Shown piece after piece: positions 1 through 7,328 of a stretch of 18,022 nt of DNA (positions are counted from its first letter, which is position 1; every line of letters starts with the position of its first letter). The notes under the pieces are model-generated. The model saw only the letters and a program-made list of their open reading frames with translations, made no database searches and was not told the origin of the DNA. Made by a program: the position numbers and the translations under genes. The DNA is from Bacteroidota bacterium (GTDB lineage Bacteria; Bacteroidota; Bacteroidia; Chitinophagales; Chitinophagaceae): NCBI GenBank assembly GCA_947461985.1, contig CANHNT010000008.1:1-18022 (forward strand), read 5' to 3'.

Positions 1-1
1 A

Positions 2-430
2 GTGATATGCTCTGTTCATCAAAACCTAAAGATGACAGAAGAAAAAGCCATGCAACGCATTTTAACTGCCATCGAAAATCCATATTGTACTATTTTAGGA
101 CATCCTACCGGTCGATTATTATTGAGCAGAAAAGGCTACCCAATTGATCATACTAAAATGATTGAAGCTTGTGTGAAAAACAATGTTGTCATTGAAATCA
201 ATGCAAATCCACGTCGATTAGATATGGATTGGCGATTCATTCAGCAAGCTACAGAAATGGGTGCTTTGCTCTCTATAAATCCGGATGCACATAGCCTTGA
301 TGGAATAGATGATATTCGTTTTGGTGTGTTAGCCTCCCAAAAAGGAATGCTAACCAAACAACATAATTTAAGCAGTTTGAGTTTGCAAGAGTTTGAAGAA
401 TATTTGAATAAGTTGAAACTAAAAAATTAA
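2..430 (+). CDS. polX: DNA polymerase/3'-5' exonuclease PolX, C-terminal PHP part (5' end outside window)
   Basis: This is the last 142 codons of a gene that begins before the window; the codon at position 2 is internal, not a start. The fragment matches the C-terminal PHP metallo-hydrolase domain of family X polymerases (PolX, usually about 570 residues). Visible motifs are the histidine in SVH (fragment residue 6), GHPTGR (33-38), EINANP (65-70) and NPDAHS (93-98). In PHP domains the His and Asp residues of such motifs bind the divalent metals used for 3'-5' exonuclease or end-processing activity. PolX acts in base-excision and gap repair in the cytoplasm. The polymerase half is not visible, so a stand-alone PHP protein is not excluded, but the spacing of the motifs is that of PolX. 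No terminator directly follows; the hairpin at 603-633 may serve this gene as well as the opposing one. Confidence 0.88.
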   Translation: MICSVHQNLKMTEEKAMQRILTAIENPYCTILGHPTGRLLLSRKGYPIDHTKMIEACVKNNVVIEINANPRRLDMDWRFIQQATEMGALLSINPDAHSLDGIDDIRFGVLASQKGMLTKQHNLSSLSLQEFEEYLNKLKLKN

Positions 431-602
431 TTGCTGCACGATTTTTATTTCACCTCGTATGTTTTTTTACAGGGATAGTATTTGTTATTGATGCTTGACG
501 TTAAATGTTTCAGATAATATGATTAAGCCAAGAAGATAAGCGAATAACAATGAGGGTTGAATTTTGTTTTATCATATTTCAGAGTTTAACAAATTTGACA
601 TA

Positions 603-633
603 AAAAAAGTCCCGAATAAATCGGGACTTTTTT
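603..633. terminator. Intrinsic terminator, probably bidirectional
   Basis: A 13-bp perfect stem (603-615 pairs with 621-633) encloses the 5-base loop ATAAA. The core is GTCCCGA/TCGGGAC, flanked by A runs on the left and T runs on the right, so either strand gives a hairpin ending in a U tract. It lies 22 bases after the stop codon of the minus-strand secreted-protein gene and 172 bases after the stop of polX, between two convergent genes. Confidence 0.9.
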
Positions 634-654
634 ACTATATATAAAAAAACAAGT

Positions 655-2493
655 TTAGTTTTTTGTCAATTTTGTTTTTGTTATTTTACCATCAGATTCT
701 AATTCAACAATATATGTTCCAGCAGCTAATTCTTTCGTGCTAATTGTTTTTAAAATAGAAGAAGCGAATGTAGTTGTGTAAACAACTGCACCATTTAAGT
801 TAGTAATTCTCAAAACATTTTTGTTTCCAGCTACATTTGCAATACAGAAATGGGTAGTTGCAGGGTTAGGATAAATTTCTAACGCTTTAACATCTGAAGT
901 ATTTGTAATCGAATTAGGATTAACCACTTCAAAACCTAACGTATCGCTTTCAATTAAATATCGAATACTATCATCTAATACTTCAATATTTTGCATAAAA
1001 GAGAATGTAGCTCTAGATTCTAATTTTTGATCAAGCGTATTTAAAATACCATATACTACAGGAATAACTGAAGAGTTTGCTTTACGTTGAACAGACGGCG
1101 CCGTGTTGAAAAAATAGGCTTTTTCGCCAACTGCTGAGTAAGCCGCTTCATTAGAAACGACTCTATTTGCTGATCTTGCTACACCAGGAACTAATGCAGA
1201 AAGATTAAGATAACGTGCAGTAGCACTTTCAATTACGGTATCAATACCACCAATATTTTGTTCAATATTGTCAGCCCAAGTAAAGAAAACAATGTCACCT
1301 AAAGGTGAAGTAGAAACTTGTGGTCTTTGATCTTCTGTGTTGGCAATAGTTGCGTTGTTGTCATCTGTTGTATAACCAATAGAGTCAGCTCTTAATTGAT
1401 TTGAACGGGCAACAAAATTTAACACAAAACGATCGATAGAAATGTCATAAGATAAATCAAACATGTTGCTAGCGCGAATAGAATATCCACTACCTGCAGC
1501 AATATCATCTTCTGAAGAGCCATAACCCATCGTAAAGAACATGTGAGGTTGACCATCTTTATCTACTGCTAAATCTGATTCAAATGCAGCACTTACTGCA
1601 TGAATAACCGTTGTTCCAGTTGTAGGAACAGGATAAATAGATTGAATTAAAGCAAAATCATTTAAATTAACGGTGTAAGGACCTGTCCAAGTTGCACCAG
1701 CATCGTTGGTTTTGTAAAAATTTAGGTCATATACTTCATCAATATTTATGTCTAATTCGCTTCTGATATCTCCTAAAAAGCTAATCCATCCATTGGTTCC
1801 TGTAGGGTCAAATGCAATGTTTAATGAACCTGCTTTGATTGAACCTGAATGTTGGTCCCAATTTGGTGTTTTGAGCGTTGAAGTCCAGTTAACATTGTTA
1901 CCCGTTTGAGTTCCTTTTAAAATTACGATGTCGCCTAAATTAACACTAGAGGCATCCACACTGTAGGTGGTAGCCCAAAATGTATTTGCAGCACCTTTAC
2001 ACATACTTGTTACAGTACTGATGTCACCACCATTGATGTTCGTGTTCGCTTCAGTATATCCACTGTTATCTAACTTTGCAGTTCCTGTTGTTACACCATC
2101 CCAATCACCACCATTGTGGTAAGTTCCTAAATATTGCATATATACATTTGCTGGATTTGTCGCATTTGTAGGATTGTCAATCATTACTTGTGGGTATCTG
2201 CAACTTACAGAAGAATTGTTAGCTGTAGGATTTAAAGGTCCTTTGTTAATATCGAAAGTAGCTCCATTATCGGCAGAGATATCATAACGATAAAAAGCAG
2301 GATTTTCCGTTGGGAAAAGCGTTGGATCAGAACGGTGAATAAACACTAAAGAAGAACATGCATCTGAAACAGAAATACAATGCATATTTGCGTTTAATAA
2401 GGTAAGCATGTTAGCAGCAGATCCTAATGGAACTACTTGTGCATTCGCACCTAAAGCGGTTAAGCTTAATAAAGAAAGTAATAGTTTTTTCAT
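655..2493 (-). CDS. Secreted protein with Asp-box motifs and C-terminal type IX sorting domain
   Basis: A 612-residue exported protein. Residues 1-19 form a signal peptide (MKK, a leucine-rich core, then ANA before QVVP). Residues about 535-612 form a type A T9SS sorting domain: it opens with LEIYPNP, has the I-T-N-LNG-VV strand pattern and the LAAGTYIVEL core, and ends in a lysine-rich tail. This predicts passage through the inner membrane by Sec, then through the outer membrane by PorSS, with cleavage of the tail and release or anchoring on the cell surface. Two Asp-box-like motifs (SADNGATF at 73-80 and TNDAGATW at 262-269) suggest a sialidase or BNR-type beta-propeller in the body. No catalytic residues of a known glycosidase were recognised, so the activity is unknown. 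The gene has its own promoter (2525-2554) and terminator (603-633), which suggests a single-gene transcript. Confidence 0.85.
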   Translation of the reverse strand: MKKLLLSLLSLTALGANAQVVPLGSAANMLTLLNANMHCISVSDACSSLVFIHRSDPTLFPTENPAFYRYDISADNGATFDINKGPLNPTANNSSVSCRYPQVMIDNPTNATNPANVYMQYLGTYHNGGDWDGVTTGTAKLDNSGYTEANTNINGGDISTVTSMCKGAANTFWATTYSVDASSVNLGDIVILKGTQTGNNVNWTSTLKTPNWDQHSGSIKAGSLNIAFDPTGTNGWISFLGDIRSELDINIDEVYDLNFYKTNDAGATWTGPYTVNLNDFALIQSIYPVPTTGTTVIHAVSAAFESDLAVDKDGQPHMFFTMGYGSSEDDIAAGSGYSIRASNMFDLSYDISIDRFVLNFVARSNQLRADSIGYTTDDNNATIANTEDQRPQVSTSPLGDIVFFTWADNIEQNIGGIDTVIESATARYLNLSALVPGVARSANRVVSNEAAYSAVGEKAYFFNTAPSVQRKANSSVIPVVYGILNTLDQKLESRATFSFMQNIEVLDDSIRYLIESDTLGFEVVNPNSITNTSDVKALEIYPNPATTHFCIANVAGNKNVLRITNLNGAVVYTTTFASSILKTISTKELAAGTYIVELESDGKITKTKLTKN

Positions 2494-2524
2494 TCTTAAT
2501 AATATTTTATTTTTTAACTAGCAA

Positions 2525-2554
2525 CAAATTTAATGTAAAATTAACAATACTCAA
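2525..2554 (-). promoter_or_regulatory. Bacteroidota-type promoter for the T9SS-secreted protein gene
   Basis: On the minus strand a -7 element TAAATTTG (complement of 2525-2532) is preceded by TTG (complement of 2552-2554) with 19 bases between. This fits TTG-N17-23-TAnnTTTG. Transcription would start near 2520, giving a leader of about 25 bases that is almost pure A and T before the ATG at 2493. Confidence 0.7.
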
Positions 2555-2585
2555 AATATTATTCTTAAATTATAAGTAACTAAAA

Positions 2586-2620
2586 TTGATGAATTAATAC
2601 ATGCTATTCTCTACATTTGC
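2586..2620 (+). promoter_or_regulatory. Promoter of lipA, giving a nearly leaderless transcript
   Basis: The -7 element TACATTTG (2612-2619) follows TTG (2586-2588) with 23 bases between, at the long end of the accepted range. The start codon is at 2624, four bases after the G of the -7 element. Transcription from such elements starts about four to six bases after that G, so the mRNA would begin at or next to the A of the ATG. Confidence 0.7.
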
Positions 2621-2623
2621 AGT

Positions 2624-3517
2624 ATGTCATGTGGAACAAACAGTATTGAAAATATCGAAAAGCCAAGAATAAAAAAACCAGATTGGTTACGGGTAAAATT
2701 GCCAATTGGTGAAAGTTACAAACACGTTCGAGGTTTAGTTGATCAACATAAATTACACACCATTTGCGAAAGTGGAAACTGCCCAAACATGGGTGAATGT
2801 TGGGGTGAAGGCACTGCAACCTTTATGATTTTAGGGAATACATGCACCCGTTCTTGTGGTTTTTGTGCGGTATCAACAGGTCGACCAGACCCATTGGATT
2901 GGGACGAACCTCAACGGGTAGCGGAAGCCATTCATTTGATGAAAGTGAAACATGCTGTAATCACCAGTGTGGACAGAGATGAGCTAAAAGATGGTGGTTC
3001 TATTATTTGGGCAAATACGATAAAAGCGATAAGAACATTAAATCCTGAGACGACTTTAGAAACATTGATACCTGATTTTAAAGGTGAAATAGAAAATATT
3101 CAACGATTAATTGATGTAGCACCTGAAGTAGTTTCCCATAATATTGAAACAACCGAGCGCTTAACCCGAAAAGTGCGCATTCAAGCCAAATATCATCGAA
3201 GTATGGATGTTATTCGCACTTTGAAAAAAGGTGGAATGAGAACGAAGAGTGGCATAATGCTTGGATTAGGGGAGGAAAAACAAGAAGTCATTCAAACACT
3301 ACAAGATTTATTTGATAATGGGTGTGATGTAGTAACAATTGGTCAATATTTGCAACCAACTGCCAAGCACTTGCCTGTTGTTCGTTTTGTACATCCTGAT
3401 GAGTTTGCTGAATTTAAAGAAATTGGCTATCAAATTGGTTTAGATTATGTAGAAAGTGGACCCTTAGTTCGCTCTTCTTACCATTCTGAAAAACATTTAT
3501 TTTCAGGTAAAAAATAA
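2624..3517 (+). CDS. lipA: Lipoyl synthase LipA
   Basis: A radical SAM enzyme that inserts two sulfur atoms into octanoyl groups on lipoyl domains of the 2-oxoacid dehydrogenases and the glycine cleavage H protein. At 297 residues it has normal family length. Both iron-sulfur clusters are present: the auxiliary cluster C48-X4-C53-X5-C59, inside CESGNCPNMGEC, and the radical SAM cluster C74-X3-C78-X2-C81, inside CTRSCGFC. The RSSYHSE motif near residues 283-289 supplies the conserved serine that ligates the auxiliary cluster. The start at 2624 places the conserved KKPDWLRVKLP segment at residues 17-27, as in other Bacteroidota LipA proteins. The gene diverges from the secreted-protein gene, and 130 bases separate the two start codons. 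The octanoyltransferase LipB is not in this window. Nothing is truncated or missing. Confidence 0.97.
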   Translation: MSCGTNSIENIEKPRIKKPDWLRVKLPIGESYKHVRGLVDQHKLHTICESGNCPNMGECWGEGTATFMILGNTCTRSCGFCAVSTGRPDPLDWDEPQRVAEAIHLMKVKHAVITSVDRDELKDGGSIIWANTIKAIRTLNPETTLETLIPDFKGEIENIQRLIDVAPEVVSHNIETTERLTRKVRIQAKYHRSMDVIRTLKKGGMRTKSGIMLGLGEEKQEVIQTLQDLFDNGCDVVTIGQYLQPTAKHLPVVRFVHPDEFAEFKEIGYQIGLDYVESGPLVRSSYHSEKHLFSGKK

Positions 3518-3619
3518 TATCAAAACATCGCTTTTTAAGGATATTTATTGATAAGTTTTATAAAAAATTATGTTTTTGGCAAAAAAGGATATATTTTTAA
3601 GCCAAATTTTATTAGAATC

Positions 3620-4780
3620 ATGAAGAAGTTGATTTATAGCTTATTATTTGTTTCCTCTACGTTTGGTGCAACGGCTCAACAATATTATCCTTTAGCCAGT
3701 CCTTGTGACCCAGATAAAGTATTTGAAAAATTGCCTTCTGCTGCATATGAAAATACGTGTATTCAACTGTTAAGAATCAAAAGCCAGCCTTTTAACAATT
3801 TTCCTAAGGAGGTTTTTAGATACCCTAATTTAAAAGAACTAACGCTTCAAAATGCAAATATCAGTAGCCTTCCTATTGACATTTATTTATTAGGAGATTT
3901 AGAAGTATTGGATTTATCGAATAATAATTTAACCTCGTTGCCATCAAGTATTGGCAGTATGAAAAAATTGCGTAAAATTATTTTACGTAATAATAAATTA
4001 ACAACCCTTCCTGTGAGTATTGCCAATTGTAAAAATTTAGAAGAGTTGGATATTACAGGAAATCCAATCAATTTTTTACCAAATGAAATTAATAACTTAC
4101 AATCATTAACTACGTTTAAATTTAGTGGTAATAAAATAGATAATCCGAAAACCATGTTGGCTTTGGTTCGTCAAATGAAAAATATTACGAATTTAGATAT
4201 GAGCAATTGTAATTTAAATTATGTACCTGCTGATATTCGTTTTTTACCAAAACTTAGAGAGTTGAATTTAGTGAATAATAATATTCATTTTTTACCTGAA
4301 GAAATTGGGTATTTAACCAATTTGGAAACCCTTATTTTAGGTGATGGAAATGGTGGAAATAAAATTTATGATTTGCCAACATCATTTGCCAATTTAAGAA
4401 ATTTAAAAACACTACATGCTAGCCACAATGGCTTTGTAGATTTTCCAATCGTACTAACCGGTTTAAAAGGATTGCAAAAGCTTAATTTAAGCAATAATCA
4501 AATTCAAGAAATACCTGCTGAAATTTCAATGATGACGAGCTTAAACAATTTGAATATGATGAACAATCAATTAAAAGATGTTCCTGTTGAAATTGGCCAA
4601 TTAAATAGTTTAACACAATTTGATTATGCAGGCAATCAATTTTCTTATGAAACACAGCAAAAAATAATCAATTTAATGGCACCTACTCCTGTTAAACCGA
4701 CAAAAAGTAGAGCCTACAAAAAACCAGTTTCTAGAAACAAAATAACGAGTAAAAGAAAACAACATTCTCGAAAAAAATAA
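3620..4780 (+). CDS. Exported leucine-rich-repeat protein with basic C-terminal tail
   Basis: The ATG at 3620 is chosen because it begins a signal peptide (MKKLIYSLLFVSSTFGATAQ, likely cleaved before QYYP). An in-frame TTG at 3548 would add 24 residues ahead of the signal and is unlikely to be used. The 386-residue protein has about eleven leucine-rich repeats of roughly 23 residues between residues 68 and 345, of the LxxLxLxxNxLxxLPxxI type, for example LEVLDLSNNNLTSLPSSIG. This type forms a curved protein-binding solenoid and is common in bacterial surface and effector proteins. Residues 357-386 are strongly basic (KPTK, YKKPVSRNK, SKRKQHSRKK) and may touch a nucleic acid, LPS or the membrane surface; this is inference. 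There is no T9SS sorting domain. Its ligand is unknown. A terminator directly follows, so it is not joined to the flippase gene downstream. Confidence 0.85.
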   Translation: MKKLIYSLLFVSSTFGATAQQYYPLASPCDPDKVFEKLPSAAYENTCIQLLRIKSQPFNNFPKEVFRYPNLKELTLQNANISSLPIDIYLLGDLEVLDLSNNNLTSLPSSIGSMKKLRKIILRNNKLTTLPVSIANCKNLEELDITGNPINFLPNEINNLQSLTTFKFSGNKIDNPKTMLALVRQMKNITNLDMSNCNLNYVPADIRFLPKLRELNLVNNNIHFLPEEIGYLTNLETLILGDGNGGNKIYDLPTSFANLRNLKTLHASHNGFVDFPIVLTGLKGLQKLNLSNNQIQEIPAEISMMTSLNNLNMMNNQLKDVPVEIGQLNSLTQFDYAGNQFSYETQQKIINLMAPTPVKPTKSRAYKKPVSRNKITSKRKQHSRKK

Positions 4781-4783
4781 ATT

Positions 4784-4811
4784 AAAAAGCAGATTACGGT
4801 CTGCTTTTTTT
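4784..4811 (+). terminator. Intrinsic terminator of the leucine-rich-repeat gene
   Basis: The 10-bp stem AAAAAGCAGA (4784-4793) pairs with TCTGCTTTTT (4800-4809) around the 6-base loop TTACGG and ends in a T tract. It starts three bases after the stop codon at 4780. Confidence 0.88.
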
Positions 4812-4812
4812 A

Positions 4813-4840
4813 TTGGCTACATAATAAAAATGTATATTTG
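4813..4840 (+). promoter_or_regulatory. Promoter of the flippase-glycosyltransferase pair
   Basis: TTG (4813-4815) and TATATTTG (4833-4840) are separated by 17 bases, a good match to TTG-N17-23-TAnnTTTG. It begins right where the preceding terminator ends. Transcription would start near 4845, about 20 bases before the TTG start codon at 4866. Confidence 0.7.
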
Positions 4841-4865
4841 AAACCACATTATTTACGCAAAGTCA

Positions 4866-6311
4866 TTGGCACTTAAAAAAAATTTATTCTATAATTTATT
4901 ACTGTCTTTAAGCCAGATACTTTTTCCATTAATATCAATACCCTACATCAGTAGAATATTAGAAGCAGAAGGGATAGGGAAAGTAAATAGCATCGATTCA
5001 TTCACTTATTTTATGGTGGTTATTGCTGAATTAGGATTTTCTACTTATGCCGTTAGAGAAATTTCTAAACTACAAAGCAACAAACAAGCCCTTCAACAGC
5101 GCACCAATCAATTGATTAGTTTACATATCGTAAGCACTTTATTGGTCACCATACTGTATTCAATTGCCCTTTATTTTTTATGGTTAAAAATTCAAAGCAC
5201 TCCCATGCTTTGGTTTTCAGCCTTATTTTATATTGGAAATATTTTTAATTGCGAATGGTATTATTGGGGTACCGAAAAATTTAAATACATTGCCATTAGA
5301 AGCATTGTAACCCGTTTTGTGGGTTTATTTTTTATTTTTGTATTGATCAAATTACCAACCGATTTTGAAAAATATTATGGCATTATAGTTTGCACCATGA
5401 TGGCAAATATTATTATGAATGCAATACAAATTTTACCTAATTTTAAATTGTCTTTTTCAAATCTTAAGTCAGATTTTAAAAATTGTTTGCCAGTTTATTT
5501 TATTGGTTTGTTATACAGTGTAACTAATATGTTAGATAATGTGCTTTTAAGTTTAACAGCTTCTTTTGTTGCTGTTGCAAATTATAGCAATGCTGCAAAA
5601 ATTGTTAGAATAAGTGGTGCTTTAATTACTGATTCTTTTATAGTATTTTTTTCACGTACCAGTAGTTTAATTGCAGAAAATAGAAACGAACATGCAAATG
5701 AATTATTAGCAAAGACTATTGAATTAATTTGGATTTGTTGCATCCCTCTAACTGCTGGAATATTTGTATTTTCAGGACAGTTTACCCATATTTATTTTGG
5801 AAATACATTGGCTTCAGTAGCCAATGATTTAGTAATTTTATCAATTTTTCCTTTGCTAAAATCGTTTAGTTTATTTTTGGGAAAACAAATTTTAATGTCT
5901 AATCACTTAGATAAAATTGCATTGAAAGGATATATTCTAGGAAGCTTTTCATTTGTCATATTAAATATAATACTGAGCAGTTACTTTGAAGATTTGGGAT
6001 GTTCATTTGCACTTATTATTGCTGAATTAATGATAGTTATTTTTTTCATTTACAAATCTAAAGATTTTATTAAACTAAAAGATTTTGAATTATTAAAAAA
6101 TGGACTACTATTTACACTTACACTGTTGTTTTTTTATTTAATAAAATTAGGAATGAATGCATATTTATCAGAAACTCTATTTAATTTTTTAGTTGCAATC
6201 ATACTTTCAATTTTATTTTATTTAATACTATTAATTTTTTGTTTTAGATATATAATTGTAAAAGATTTTTTAGCTATAATTAAAAATAAATTTAAAATAA
6301 GTTCAGATTAA
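4866..6311 (+). CDS. Wzx/MATE-like polysaccharide flippase (first copy)
   Basis: A 481-residue inner-membrane protein of the polysaccharide-transporter superfamily. It has about 12 to 14 hydrophobic segments across its whole length and the typical N-terminus (KNLFYNLLLSLSQILFPLISIPYISRILEAEGIG). Such proteins flip undecaprenyl-linked oligosaccharide repeat units, here probably an O-antigen, capsule or exopolysaccharide unit, from the cytoplasmic to the periplasmic side. The start codon is TTG: no ATG or GTG occurs in frame before the first hydrophobic segment, and the conserved N-terminus begins here. The glycosyltransferase gene follows after 12 bases, so the two are co-transcribed. Base composition is extreme: 6181-6300 holds only 13 G or C among 120 bases. 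The substrate cannot be told from the sequence. Confidence 0.86.
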   Translation: MALKKNLFYNLLLSLSQILFPLISIPYISRILEAEGIGKVNSIDSFTYFMVVIAELGFSTYAVREISKLQSNKQALQQRTNQLISLHIVSTLLVTILYSIALYFLWLKIQSTPMLWFSALFYIGNIFNCEWYYWGTEKFKYIAIRSIVTRFVGLFFIFVLIKLPTDFEKYYGIIVCTMMANIIMNAIQILPNFKLSFSNLKSDFKNCLPVYFIGLLYSVTNMLDNVLLSLTASFVAVANYSNAAKIVRISGALITDSFIVFFSRTSSLIAENRNEHANELLAKTIELIWICCIPLTAGIFVFSGQFTHIYFGNTLASVANDLVILSIFPLLKSFSLFLGKQILMSNHLDKIALKGYILGSFSFVILNIILSSYFEDLGCSFALIIAELMIVIFFIYKSKDFIKLKDFELLKNGLLFTLTLLFFYLIKLGMNAYLSETLFNFLVAIILSILFYLILLIFCFRYIIVKDFLAIIKNKFKISSD

Positions 6312-6323
6312 TTTATAAATATT

Positions 6324-7328
6324 TTGAAAAGAAATAAAAAATATTTTCTCCAGCAATATCTTCATGTTTCACCCGATCATGGAGGAATCGGTTTTGTTGA
6401 TATTGAAAAAATATTTTTATCAATATCAATCATTCCTATTATAATAGAATCAAATATTTTATTATTTCGAATAATGAAATTAATCAAATTGGTTTTTCAA
6501 ATAAAATCAAACGACACATTATATTTTATTTTTCCTGTTTATGCAAAAATGCATGTGTTTTTTTTAAAATTATTAGTTTTTAAAAAATGTAATATCATTT
6601 GCATCTATGGAGATAGCGATGGGCTTAGACATAACAATGAAAAAATGTTGAATAATGAACTTAAATTAATTTCATTATTTAAAATAGTTATTGTTCATAA
6701 TGAAATTATGGCTTCTTGGATGAAAATACATTTTCCTCAAAAAAGAATTTACTCACTTTGTCTGTTTGATTATTTAACTCCTATGCAAAAAAATATAAAA
6801 AGAGCTAAGAGTTTTGAAATTGTCTTTGCAGGAAATTTATTAAAGTCACATTTCATAAATTATGTTGAAAATTTAAACACATTAAATCCACTAGTGAAAT
6901 TTAATTTGTATGGAAAAATTTTAAACATAAATAAGATTAATTGTATTTATAAAGGATTTTTTTCTCCATATGATACGCCTCAAAATTTACATGGTTCATT
7001 TGGACTTATATGGGATGGAAGTTCCCTAGAAAAATGTGAAGGAAATTATGGTAATTATCTTATTTATAGCACTCCTCATAAACTTTCAGTATACATTTTA
7101 GCTGGTTTGCCCATTATCCTCCACGAAGATGCAGCGATGGCTTCATTTGTAACCGAAAATAATATAGGTTTTTGCATTTCGTCTTTATTTGAAATTGAAG
7201 AAAAAATAAATGCATTGACAGAACATCAATATCAACAAATGATAGAAAACTTAAAACCTATTGCAGAAAAAATTAGTACAGGATATTATTTACAAACAGC
7301 TATTGAAAACACAATCAATATACATTAA
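6324..7328 (+). CDS. GT-B glycosyltransferase, galactofuranosyltransferase/Gtf3-like
   Basis: A 334-residue cytoplasmic or membrane-peripheral sugar transferase. The second half carries a nucleotide-sugar-binding pattern seen in WbbI/Gtf3-type galactofuranosyl- and glucosyltransferases: FEIVFAGNL (164-172), GLIWDG (227-232), then GNYLIYSTPHKLSVYILAGL (243-262). The N-terminal KKYFLQQY and GGIGFVDIEKI segment also fits that family. It probably adds one sugar to a lipid-linked repeat unit that the adjacent flippase exports. The start is TTG at 6324; the next in-frame ATG lies about 48 residues later, past conserved sequence. Its stop codon overlaps the stop codon of yifB on the other strand, so no terminator separates the genes. 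A/T content is much higher than in the following genes. Donor and acceptor are unknown. Confidence 0.75.
   Translation: MKRNKKYFLQQYLHVSPDHGGIGFVDIEKIFLSISIIPIIIESNILLFRIMKLIKLVFQIKSNDTLYFIFPVYAKMHVFFLKLLVFKKCNIICIYGDSDGLRHNNEKMLNNELKLISLFKIVIVHNEIMASWMKIHFPQKRIYSLCLFDYLTPMQKNIKRAKSFEIVFAGNLLKSHFINYVENLNTLNPLVKFNLYGKILNINKINCIYKGFFSPYDTPQNLHGSFGLIWDGSSLEKCEGNYGNYLIYSTPHKLSVYILAGLPIILHEDAAMASFVTENNIGFCISSLFEIEEKINALTEHQYQQMIENLKPIAEKISTGYYLQTAIENTINIH

Noticed and set aside
2604..2819. Minus-strand ORF opposite the start of lipA
   Set aside because: It lies antisense to the conserved LipA cysteine region and resembles no protein; a shadow of the real gene.
3576..3597. TTG and TATATTTT as a promoter for the leucine-rich-repeat gene
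   Set aside because: The spacing is only 11 bases and the final G of the -7 element is missing.
3548..3619. TTG-initiated N-terminal extension of the leucine-rich-repeat gene
   Set aside because: It would put 24 residues before a complete signal peptide that begins at an ATG at 3620.
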